NCBI GenBank assembly: GCA_030832185.1
Contig: JAURJQ010000022.1
Coordinates: forward strand, 124,001 to 188,000
Direction: 5' to 3'
Source of the DNA: Chitinophagales bacterium
GTDB taxonomy: Bacteria > Bacteroidota > Bacteroidia > Chitinophagales > JADJOU01
DNA: 64,000 nucleotides
Part shown: piece after piece, positions 18,581 through 25,934 of the stretch
How positions within the stretch are numbered: position 1 is the first letter of the stretch
Layout of the letters: each line of letters begins with the position of its first letter
The notes under the pieces: generated by a model
Database searches by the model: none
Told to the model about the DNA's origin: nothing
Seen by the model: only the letters and a program-made list of their open reading frames with translations
Program-made: the position numbers and the translations under genes

Positions 18581-19399
18581 ATGAAGACTTTTATAGCTAT
18601 ATCTTTTCTATTCGTTTCCTCGCACATTTTTGCGCAGGATTATACTAAAAACAAAATCCCATGCGAACCTGTTGTGTATCCTATTCAATTCTACTATATT
18701 CACAATCATCCTCTGCTTATCCAGAGAGACGGTAGTTTTCTCACAGAGATAAAAGATACATTAAACAAATATTTTGAGCCCATGTGTATTCAATTTCAAA
18801 TATGTAAAATTGATACCATACATGATTATAACTATTTTGTTCTTGATGATGATCCGAACACCATTGAACGCAATGATATTCGCTCTATGTATTACAATCC
18901 AAAGGCTATCAACATTTATTGGCTCAGATCTGGAGGTGCGACGGAATCATTTTTTGGGCTTTGTGAAGAGAAGGATAAAAAGCCATATATTTTTATAAAT
19001 CCGACCAATTTCCAGCCACCGAATAAAACGAATATTTGTGTGCAAGTATATCGGTATTTTGGATTAGATTATACGGCCTCCAATCCTAGTTCTGTAGAAT
19101 TTGTAAATAGATCGAATAGCCTAATTACTGCAGATTCTCTTTGGGACACCCCCGCAGACCCAGGCACTATAAGCTTCCCTTCGCCAGATACCTTTACAAT
19201 GCCCCAGGCCCCGCCAAGTATTTCTTATGTATATACCAATAGAAAAGATCCGAATGGGGACTACTATAACCCTATGGTTCTAAATCCCATGTCAATATAT
19301 AATCTGAATCAAAAACAGCCTTGGCTCACTCATGAGCAAAATCGAAAAATTGTCATCAATGAGCGTAAGTGCAGAAGGCGATTCTGGGGATTGGAATAG
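18581..19399 (+). CDS. Secreted M43-like protein lacking zinc ligands (pseudo-protease)
   Basis: A 272-residue protein with a signal peptide (residues 1-19, ending IFAQ). Its layout follows the M43 (cytophagalysin/pappalysin) metalloprotease domain: YPIQFYYIHNH at 33-43, IQFQICKID near 70-78, INIYWL at 110-115, then VQVYRYFGLDYT at 154-165, SLWDTPADP at 186-194, NPMSIYN at 235-241 and LTHEQNRKI at 249-257. The zinc motif HExxHxxGxxH should occur at 154-164, but those positions are V, Q, R and Y while the surrounding FGL is kept. It therefore looks catalytically inactive. A TAGTTTTG box lies 10 bases before the ATG. Convergent with the next gene, one base apart. Confidence 0.75.
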   Translation: MKTFIAISFLFVSSHIFAQDYTKNKIPCEPVVYPIQFYYIHNHPLLIQRDGSFLTEIKDTLNKYFEPMCIQFQICKIDTIHDYNYFVLDDDPNTIERNDIRSMYYNPKAINIYWLRSGGATESFFGLCEEKDKKPYIFINPTNFQPPNKTNICVQVYRYFGLDYTASNPSSVEFVNRSNSLITADSLWDTPADPGTISFPSPDTFTMPQAPPSISYVYTNRKDPNGDYYNPMVLNPMSIYNLNQKQPWLTHEQNRKIVINERKCRRRFWGLE

Positions 19400-19400
19400 T

Positions 19401-19994
19401 TTAAGAACGCTTTAGCCATCCTGTGATACTCATCCGAGTAACACTCGTTGGCAGGACCTCATGTTCGTATTTCCCACTATCAAAAAAAACCATTCTTCCT
19501 AGACTAGGAGCTATTTTGATGGTTTCATTTTCCTTATAGATGACTAGCTCTCCTCCGTCACCTTCCTTCCAATTCGCATTGAGATACATGATCATGGAGA
19601 ATACACGGCTATCATTTTTAGAAAATTGATCTAGATGTTTTTTATAAAAACTACCCTGCTCATAGAGCGCATAGTGAAATTCAGACTTCATTATACCAGC
19701 ATAGCAGGTTTGATTGAGATAGGAAATCCATAAATCAATTAATTCAAAAAACAAACGCTCAGAACTATTCGATGTGGTAGTCTCTAGCCAGTGAATTTTA
19801 TCTTTTCGATAAGTTAAATCTTTATGGAAGTCTTCGTTTTGACCTATACCAGCTGATTTCATGTCATTCTTCATTTCATGTCCCGCCAGATTTAGAACAA
19901 GTCCATCAGATAGCTCCGATGATAGAAAATCACAGCTCTGCCCTACTCCACTATCCAGATAAGAAGCTATGAGCTCTTCAAAAATTAAATTCAA
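19401..19994 (-). CDS. Prolyl 4-hydroxylase-like 2OG-Fe(II) oxygenase
   Basis: A 197-residue dioxygenase of the SM-20/prolyl-4-hydroxylase type. The iron ligands H120 and D122 are in YKKHLDQF and H178 in KYEHEVLP; R187 should bind the 2-oxoglutarate carboxylate. The MYLNANWKEGDGGELVIY stretch is typical of the jelly-roll core in PiuC/SM-20 proteins. Bacterial members hydroxylate proteins or small molecules; the target here is unknown. No signal peptide. It is followed upstream on the same strand by mnmE after 54 bases and its stop nearly touches the stop of the convergent M43-like gene. Confidence 0.88.
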   Translation of the reverse strand: MNLIFEELIASYLDSGVGQSCDFLSSELSDGLVLNLAGHEMKNDMKSAGIGQNEDFHKDLTYRKDKIHWLETTTSNSSERLFFELIDLWISYLNQTCYAGIMKSEFHYALYEQGSFYKKHLDQFSKNDSRVFSMIMYLNANWKEGDGGELVIYKENETIKIAPSLGRMVFFDSGKYEHEVLPTSVTRMSITGWLKRS

Positions 19995-20048
19995 TGTCTA
20001 GATAGACACACAGAAATGAGATGCATACGATTGTAATATAGAAAGAAA

Positions 20049-21401
20049 TTACTTCCCGATACAGAATTTTCCAAAAATTGTTCCCAATATGTCTTTATCT
20101 ATATCTATATTACCCGTAATATCACCGATATGGCGGAGGGTATTTCGGAGGTGAGAAGAAAGCAAATCACCTGATAGGTTTTGGATCATACTTTGTTTGA
20201 CTTCTTGCAGAGAAATCATAGCCATTTTGAGGGATTCGAGGTGACGAAGATTGGATATAATGACAGAATTTTCAAATTTTGACACTTCTAGGATATGAGC
20301 CATTTTTCTTTTCAAATCATCTAGCCCTTGTTTAGTCTTGGTAGATAGAAAAATAATTGTATCACTTGTAAAGAGCTCCTCTTTCAGATCTATTTTATTG
20401 GCTACTTGTATTAGTTTTTTCCCTTCGCGCGCTATCTCATTCAGAAATGGACTGATGGCATTTTGACCATGTTCTTCATCTCTTATATCGTATATATGAA
20501 TAATGATATCTGCTTTCTTGATAGCCAGTTTGGTTCGCTCTATTCCTATATTTTCTATTGTATCATCTGACTGCCGCAGACCTGCGGTGTCTATAAAGCG
20601 ATATTGAATGCCCTCGATGGTCATGACCTCTTCTATCGTATCACGAGTAGTTCCAGCTATGTCGCTCACTATGGCGCGCTCTTCATTGAGCAGCAGATTG
20701 AGCAGACTGGACTTGCCGGCATTCGGATAACCTACTATGGCTACTGGGACACCATTTTTAATCGCATTTCCATAATTGAAACTCTCGATTAAATTCTGAA
20801 TTTTGACTTCTAGATTCTGAACGAGGCTGGATAGCTCTTCCCTGTTTGCAAATTCAACATCTTCTTCTCCAAAATCCAATTCCAATTCGATTAAGGCCGT
20901 AAAATTGATCAATGATTCTCTCAAGGCAGCGAGTTCATTCGATACACCTCCTCTCATTTGATGCAGCGCTATGCTGTGCGATGCCTTAGATTCTGAAGCG
21001 ATCAAATCTGCCACAGCTTCTGCCTGAGCAAGGTCTAGCTTGCCATTCATAAAAGCTCGTTGGGTAAATTCTCCTGGCTGCGCCATACGCACATTGTTCT
21101 GAATCAATAATTCTAAAATAGTCTTGATAATATAAGGAGACCCATGACAGGAAATCTCTACAGTATCTTCTCCAGTATAGGACTTTGGATTTCGGAAAAC
21201 CGAAATTAAAACTTCGTCGACTATTTCATCTTCTTTCTTAATTGTACCCAACACAACAGATTGGCTTGTAATATTTTCTAGTTTTTTCTTACTAAAAAAA
21301 ATCTTATCGACCACCTCTATAGCTTGCGCTCCGCTCAATCGAATGACGGCTATAGCTCCAGAACCTTGGGGGGTGGCAAGGGCAATTATAGTGTCATTCA
21401 T
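20049..21401 (-). CDS. mnmE: tRNA modification GTPase MnmE
   Basis: With MnmG it installs carboxymethylaminomethyl groups on wobble uridine 34 of several tRNAs. The 450-residue protein has the N-terminal tetrahydrofolate-binding domain (1-115), a helical domain, and an inserted G domain: GYPNAGKSS at 224-232, TTRDT at 251-255, DTAG at 271-274 and NKID. The C-terminal CIGK box that contains the catalytic cysteine is present at 447-450. Length and motifs are normal. Its start overlaps the stop of add by 4 bases (ATGA), indicating translational coupling. MnmG is not in the window. Confidence 0.96.
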   Translation of the reverse strand: MNDTIIALATPQGSGAIAVIRLSGAQAIEVVDKIFFSKKKLENITSQSVVLGTIKKEDEIVDEVLISVFRNPKSYTGEDTVEISCHGSPYIIKTILELLIQNNVRMAQPGEFTQRAFMNGKLDLAQAEAVADLIASESKASHSIALHQMRGGVSNELAALRESLINFTALIELELDFGEEDVEFANREELSSLVQNLEVKIQNLIESFNYGNAIKNGVPVAIVGYPNAGKSSLLNLLLNEERAIVSDIAGTTRDTIEEVMTIEGIQYRFIDTAGLRQSDDTIENIGIERTKLAIKKADIIIHIYDIRDEEHGQNAISPFLNEIAREGKKLIQVANKIDLKEELFTSDTIIFLSTKTKQGLDDLKRKMAHILEVSKFENSVIISNLRHLESLKMAMISLQEVKQSMIQNLSGDLLSSHLRNTLRHIGDITGNIDIDKDILGTIFGKFCIGK

Positions 21402-22405
21402 TGTTCTATAAAATTTTCTACATCAGCTATTTTCATACTTTTTACTTCATCATCTAATAGTGAATACTGAAATGAATTCTTCACCAGCTGAATTATTTCT
21501 TTTTGTTCTAAATCTAAAGCCCTAATAATAGCCTCGAAATTAGCCATTAATTGTCCTCCAAAATAAGCGGGATCATCAGAGTTAATCGTGACTCTCAACC
21601 CTAAGTCCAACATTTTTTTAAGAGGATGGTCTTTGATATCTTCTACCACCTGCAGGGCAGTATTAGATAGGGGACAAACGGTCAGGGCCAGATCTCTGCG
21701 AATGATTTCTTGCACTAATTTTTCATCTTCCAGACAACGATTTCCATGATCGATGCGCTTTATCTTCAATACGTCTATCGCTTGCCATATATAGTCTGGT
21801 GGTCCTTCCTCGCCAGCATGAGCCAGAGGGATATAGCCTTCGGCTACGGATGCCTCAAAAACTCGTTGAAATTTCGAAGGTGGGTGCCCTAATTCTGATG
21901 AATCTAGACCTACGGCTTTTATCAGATGTTTAAATGGTTTCGATAGTTCTAATATTTCAAATGCAGACTTTTCCGATAGGTGGCGGAGATAAGACATAAT
22001 TAGAAAACTAGATATCTCATATTCTTTTTCTGCCTGCTGACAAGCTTTGGATATTCCTTGAATGACTGTTTTAAATGCTATTCCCCTTTCTGTATGACTT
22101 TGCGGGTCAAACATAATTTCGGTATGCACGATATTCTGCTCTTTGCATTTGGTCAGATACTCCCATGTCAAATCATAAAAATCTTCTTCGTTTATCAGCA
22201 CATGTGTGCCTTGGTAGTATATATCTAGAAAATCCTGCAAGCAGTTGAATTGATATGCATTGCGCAGCTCGTCAACCGAAGAATAAGGAATCTCAATACC
22301 ATTTCTACTCGCCAATTTGAAAAACAACTCAGGTTCAAGTGTGCCTTCAATGTGCAGATGAAGCTCCGCTTTAGGGATTTTACTAATTAATTCTTTGATA
22401 TCCAT
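21398..22405 (-). CDS. add: Adenosine deaminase
   Basis: Zinc hydrolase converting adenosine to inosine in purine salvage. The 335-residue protein carries the metal ligands ELHLHIEG (H16, H18), HAGEEGPP (H of the third ligand plus catalytic Glu), IDHGNR and SDDPAYFGG (Asp ligand). The order and spacing match the adenosine/adenine deaminase family; the SDDPAYFGG ending and the ILGTLEP-like N-terminus cannot alone decide between adenosine and adenine as substrate. It overlaps mnmE by four bases. Confidence 0.9.
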   Translation of the reverse strand: MDIKELISKIPKAELHLHIEGTLEPELFFKLASRNGIEIPYSSVDELRNAYQFNCLQDFLDIYYQGTHVLINEEDFYDLTWEYLTKCKEQNIVHTEIMFDPQSHTERGIAFKTVIQGISKACQQAEKEYEISSFLIMSYLRHLSEKSAFEILELSKPFKHLIKAVGLDSSELGHPPSKFQRVFEASVAEGYIPLAHAGEEGPPDYIWQAIDVLKIKRIDHGNRCLEDEKLVQEIIRRDLALTVCPLSNTALQVVEDIKDHPLKKMLDLGLRVTINSDDPAYFGGQLMANFEAIIRALDLEQKEIIQLVKNSFQYSLLDDEVKSMKIADVENFIEQ

Positions 22406-22462
22406 TTTTAGAAATATCAGCTAAGATATACATTCATATTTAGACCAAATTAAAAATTCATA

Positions 22463-22972
22463 CTAAGGCTTTCTATACCCTATTCTAGTTCTTTCTTTGA
22501 TATCTTCTGTTTGCTTATCTTTATTGAGCAGATAATTGAGTGCATCGAATACATCCTTGAATTTTTTATTATAAGTCAATTCTAGTTCTTTTACTTTATC
22601 CGATAAATCATGATGCGATAAAACTAAGTTTCGTATGTATACAAAGGCGCGTACGATAAAAATATTCACTTCTATGGCTTTAGGGCTTTGTAACACTGAT
22701 GCTAACATCGCCGCACCTTGTTCAGTGAATAAATACGGTGAGTATCTATTACCGCCATGTAGACTTGAGGTGCCAGTTTGGCACCTCAAGTCTGACCATT
22801 CTTCTTTTTTTACTTCAATTAGGAAGTCAGATGGAAATCTTTCTTTATTTCTATTGACGGCTCGCTTAAGGTATTTGGTTTCTATGCCATATAATTCTGC
22901 TTAGTCATAATCCAACATTACTTTACTCCCTTTAAATTCAAATATTTTAGATTTGATTATTTCTATATCCAT
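22463..22972 (-). pseudogene. ORF6N-domain (phage antirepressor-type) gene, broken by one stop
   Basis: From an ATG at 22972 the minus strand encodes 169 amino acids matching the ORF6N DNA-binding domain: FKGSKVMLDYD-stop-AELYGIET, then NRNKERFPSDFLIEV, YSPYLFTEQGAAMLASVL and AIEVNIFIVRAFVYIR. The only defect is a TAA at 22901-22903 (codon 24) where relatives have Leu or another residue in the D-x-A-x-LYG segment. No convincing downstream start exists, so the DNA-binding half cannot be translated normally. ORF6N genes come from phages and islands, so this marks an old mobile-DNA residue. A perfect hairpin lies inside it. Confidence 0.8.
22761..22793. repeat. Perfect inverted repeat, 15-bp arms, 3-base loop
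   Basis: agacttgaggtgcca at 22761-22775 is the exact reverse complement of 22779-22793, separated by gtt. It lies inside the ORF6N pseudogene where the coding sense reads LRCQTGTSSL. There is no T-run next to it, so it is not an obvious terminator. It could be an operator, a mobile-element scar or simply a structure favoured by the codons. Confidence 0.85.
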
Positions 22973-22984
22973 ATATACTATATT

Positions 22985-23043
22985 AAAAAAAAAGGCGCTC
23001 CAGCGATCAATACAAATTAGAGTATTTCCTGCCTTCACGCCTT
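22985..23043 (-). terminator. Probable terminator of ssb
   Basis: Read on the minus strand, an imperfect hairpin with outer arms AAGGCG / CGCCTT and inner pairs CAG/CTG and AATAC/GTATT closes directly onto a run of nine T (22985-22993). It begins 23 bases after the ssb stop. The stem has internal bulges, so strength is uncertain. Confidence 0.45.
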
Positions 23044-23066
23044 AGTGGCTAATTAAACTGCAAAAA

Positions 23067-23408
23067 CTATGCTGACTCTTTGCTGCTAAATAGATTGAAC
23101 TCGTTGACTACGATTTCAGTGACATATTTTTTAGTGCCTTCTTTTTCATAGCTGCGACTTACGAGTTTGCCCTCAATAGCTAGTTCACTTCCTTTTTTCA
23201 AAAGTTTTTCTGCGTTTTCGGCTGACTTACCAAAGAAAACCAAATTGTGCCAATAAGTATCTGTTACCTTCTCTTTCTTATCATTATAATAATAATCAGA
23301 GGTAGCGATAGATACGCGGGCTATTTTAGAACCTTTGTCTGTATTGATGATCGTAGGAGCTGCGCCTAAATTACCTATAAGTCTTACTGAATTTTTAATT
23401 GTGTTCAT
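23067..23408 (-). CDS. ssb: Single-stranded DNA-binding protein, short form
   Basis: OB-fold protein that coats single-stranded DNA. At 113 residues it holds only the OB core: SVRLIGNLGAAPTI, YWHNLVFFGKSAENAEKLL and IEGKLVSRSYE. It ends soon after EIVVNEFNLFSS and lacks the flexible linker and acidic DDxPF tail that recruits repair and replication partners in standard SSB. It may thus be an accessory SSB, or the short type common in Bacteroidota. A CATCTTTGC box with a TTG 21 bases upstream lies in the spacer toward the divergent zinc-ribbon gene. Confidence 0.92.
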   Translation of the reverse strand: MNTIKNSVRLIGNLGAAPTIINTDKGSKIARVSIATSDYYYNDKKEKVTDTYWHNLVFFGKSAENAEKLLKKGSELAIEGKLVSRSYEKEGTKKYVTEIVVNEFNLFSSKESA

Positions 23409-23547
23409 GTTGAGTGTAATTTAAATGGTTTGTAAAATGATTAATTTTTTAAAATTTGTTTATGTCTAATTGCAATTGACAGTGCAAAGATGGGGGCATG
23501 GGGTAACGGATAGCAAGAGTCTAAGTAATTGTAGTCGAATAAAAACA

Positions 23548-23577
23548 TTTGCAAATGATTAAAAATGGATATATTTG
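23548..23577 (+). promoter_or_regulatory. Bacteroidota-type promoter of the zinc-ribbon gene
   Basis: TTTG at 23548-23551 and TATATTTG at 23570-23577 are 18 bases apart, a good match to the -33/-7 promoter of this phylum. It also argues that the TTG at 23549 is part of the promoter and not a start codon, so translation begins at ATG 23618. Confidence 0.6.
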
Positions 23578-23617
23578 TTTGAAGATAGCCATAAATTCAC
23601 GGATTAAACAGTTGATT

Positions 23618-23971
23618 ATGAATGAAAAACTATGCCTCGAATGCTCCAAAGTCTTAAAAGGTCGAGCAGATAAAAAATTCTGCGATGAGGGCTGTAGAAA
23701 TCAGTATAACAATAATCTCAATAGCGATACGAGTGCAGAAATGCGTTCGATTCAGAATATTTTAAGAAAAAATAGGCGCATACTGGTCGAAGTTTTAGGT
23801 GAAAATGAAAAACTCAAAACCTCGCTTAAAAAACTAACAGATAAAGGTTTCCTTCTTGATTACATGACCTATCTTTACAATACAAAAACAGGTAGTCAGT
23901 ATAGATATAGTTTTGAATATGGCATTATGCTACTAGAAGAAAATATGGTATTGATAGTGAAAAAGGGGTAA
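23618..23971 (+). CDS. Small zinc-ribbon protein with coiled segment
   Basis: A 117-residue protein starting MNEKLCLECSK. The N-terminus carries CxxC (LCLEC) and CDEGC with KFC before it, the pattern of a treble-clef or DUF2116-like zinc ribbon (CLEC...RADKKFCDEGCRNQYNN). Residues about 40-75 (IQNILRKNRRILVEVLGENEKLK) look like a helical coil. The last 40 residues have aromatic strands (YNTKTGSQYRYSFEYGIMLL). Function is unknown; nucleic-acid binding is a reasonable guess from the basic ribbon. It is divergent from ssb and convergent with the next gene, 9 bases apart. Confidence 0.75.
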   Translation: MNEKLCLECSKVLKGRADKKFCDEGCRNQYNNNLNSDTSAEMRSIQNILRKNRRILVEVLGENEKLKTSLKKLTDKGFLLDYMTYLYNTKTGSQYRYSFEYGIMLLEENMVLIVKKG

Positions 23972-23980
23972 AAAAATCTA

Positions 23981-25831
23981 TTATTTATAGATGAAACTTA
24001 TAGATACATCATCTACTAATATTTTAGATTTCGCTTGATTATTGATATATACTTCAAATACGTCTCCTTCATACAAATCTTTATGGATAGGGTATGGAAT
24101 AAAATATTCTATCGCAGACCATTGATTTAATTTTACTTCAAAAATATTGACAGGAATGGTGTCTCCTGAACAATTTCCCAATTTATTATCAATTTTACAA
24201 GATTTATTGAAAATAGTCACACCCTGACGCTTGACATTAAATGCCAATTCCGACAAGTGATAGTAGTAGTATGGAGAGTTCTTTAATAAAAACTTTCCTG
24301 ATATTTTAATATATTGAAGATTGTCTAATTCTTTTTTACTTAGAACATGATGTAGGAGTACGGGAGAGTATTCCAAGTCAGAAAGATAAAAGACTTTGGA
24401 AGAAGATAAAGAATCAAAAAATGCAATACTATCACTTTCAAATGAATTAGATACTATCGTTCTTTTACTGAAATTTCTTAGGTCTCGCGGCTGTATATAA
24501 GGAATATCCATTGTCACCAAATCCAATTTGTCTAATTTGGATTTAAACAAAGTAGAGGCATTATATGCAAGGCTGGAATGTTCTGACCACAACTGACCAT
24601 TTAATTGTTTATATGTGAATGCTAAATTTATATAGACAGTAGCAATGATAAACAAGAATAGTCCAAATTTAAAAACTGCCTTTTTACTGAGAACATATTG
24701 AATGCAAGCCGCCATAGGAAAGGCGAGAATAGCATAGATATTGATCATAGGTCGAGAGCCAAATCCGTTGACATACTGATAACAAAACCAAGAATAAATA
24801 AGATAACTATAACCAGAAATTATAATTATAGATACCAAAGCCCATTTTTTATTCATTCTATACATTATCAATCCAAATACTGATAAAAGCATCATGGGAG
24901 AATAATGCAACCAACCATTGTCTGAGCCAAACCAACCATCAAGAATATGTGGATTCGATAAATCCAACTTTTGACTTCCGTAACTATAGTAAAAGTAGCT
25001 CCCAGACATTATCTTCCAGTAGATCAATTGCGGAACTATTGGCAAAAATGCTATCAAAATTCCAACTAGTAATTTCCAGCGTTGACATTTTATAAATTGC
25101 CATTTTTCTATTAATGACTTTTTATCATAAACATCATACAATAGAGGGATGAGTAGTATGATGATATCTGTAGCTCTAATGAGTATAACCATTCCTATCG
25201 CTAATCCAATTAATATGGATCTTTTAAATGTTGGGTGCTCATGAAACGCCAGGCTCCAATAAATCACAAGTGCATATAGAAAAAAAAGTGGAACGTGCGA
25301 CATACCATAGTGATAGGAGGTAAAGAAAAGCATATTACTTCCTAAAAAGATAATAAAGCAAACAAATCTTGCTAAATCTGAATTATAAAATCGCCTTAAT
25401 GATAGAAAAGTCAACCAAAATCCTAACAAAAAATAAACTATGTCTGAAATTTTAATCCATTGGCAATAAACATTTCCAAAGCCATCTTGGCTGGAACCCA
25501 TTAGCATAGACTGAAAATGAGCTATTAAAAAAAATGGAAGTTCCATTAGAGCTATACCTATAGTGTATTGAACTAAATGCTTATCCAAAGGAGTTTTAGG
25601 ATTATTGTATGGCCCATTTATCACATAGTCTTTTATTCTATCTGGAATCACTCTATCGTTTCCCGAAGTTTCCATGTGAGTCAGATTATTGTATATAAAG
25701 GTAGATGGCAAATAGGAATAATATCCTAAAGAATCTCCCCCAAATATTTCATTATGAACTCCATAGCTAGAAAAGAAGTAAAGCCATACTAGAAGGCTCA
25801 ATACTCCTAATAAGTAATTGATTCTTTTCAA
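23981..25831 (-). CDS. Multi-pass membrane protein, GT-C-like
   Basis: A 616-residue protein with about eleven membrane helices in the first 420 residues and a soluble, probably periplasmic, C-terminal domain of about 190 residues. After TM1 comes EIFGGDSLGYYSYLPS, with acidic residues in the first loop as in GT-C glycosyltransferases that use polyprenyl-linked sugars. No specific family is recognisable. The start appears to be TTG at 25831, because an in-frame stop lies six codons upstream and no ATG occurs before residue 53. A TATATTTGC box is 25 bases upstream. It is monocistronic. Confidence 0.75.
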   Translation of the reverse strand: MKRINYLLGVLSLLVWLYFFSSYGVHNEIFGGDSLGYYSYLPSTFIYNNLTHMETSGNDRVIPDRIKDYVINGPYNNPKTPLDKHLVQYTIGIALMELPFFLIAHFQSMLMGSSQDGFGNVYCQWIKISDIVYFLLGFWLTFLSLRRFYNSDLARFVCFIIFLGSNMLFFTSYHYGMSHVPLFFLYALVIYWSLAFHEHPTFKRSILIGLAIGMVILIRATDIIILLIPLLYDVYDKKSLIEKWQFIKCQRWKLLVGILIAFLPIVPQLIYWKIMSGSYFYYSYGSQKLDLSNPHILDGWFGSDNGWLHYSPMMLLSVFGLIMYRMNKKWALVSIIIISGYSYLIYSWFCYQYVNGFGSRPMINIYAILAFPMAACIQYVLSKKAVFKFGLFLFIIATVYINLAFTYKQLNGQLWSEHSSLAYNASTLFKSKLDKLDLVTMDIPYIQPRDLRNFSKRTIVSNSFESDSIAFFDSLSSSKVFYLSDLEYSPVLLHHVLSKKELDNLQYIKISGKFLLKNSPYYYYHLSELAFNVKRQGVTIFNKSCKIDNKLGNCSGDTIPVNIFEVKLNQWSAIEYFIPYPIHKDLYEGDVFEVYINNQAKSKILVDDVSISFIYK

Positions 25832-25855
25832 AAAGGTGATATGTATTTATTACAA

Positions 25856-25864
25856 GCAAATATA
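25856..25864 (-). promoter_or_regulatory. Candidate -7 promoter box for the 616-residue membrane protein
   Basis: On the minus strand TATATTTGC matches TAnnTTTGC and lies 24 bases before the TTG start at 25831. A TTG about 24 bases further upstream is more distant than the usual spacing. Confidence 0.35.
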
Positions 25865-25921
25865 AAATAGAATTCATAGGTGCTTAAACAATAAATCTAA
25901 TGCCTTTAGACTTAGTAGGCT

Positions 25922-25930
25922 TATTTTTGC
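25922..25930 (+). promoter_or_regulatory. Candidate -7 promoter box for cca, very close to the start
   Basis: TATTTTTGC fits TAnnTTTGC. Only five bases separate the G of the box from the ATG at 25935, so a transcript starting at the usual distance would have no leader. No clear -33 TTG is present, which lowers confidence. Confidence 0.35.
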
Positions 25931-25934
25931 AGAC

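Noticed and set aside
22635-22904. 89-codon plus-strand frame overlapping the ORF6N region
   Set aside because: The minus strand carries the ORF6N domain with family motifs, so the plus frame is a shadow.
22985-23043. Possible short repeat or attachment site after ssb
   Set aside because: The paired arms and T-run are explained better as a terminator.
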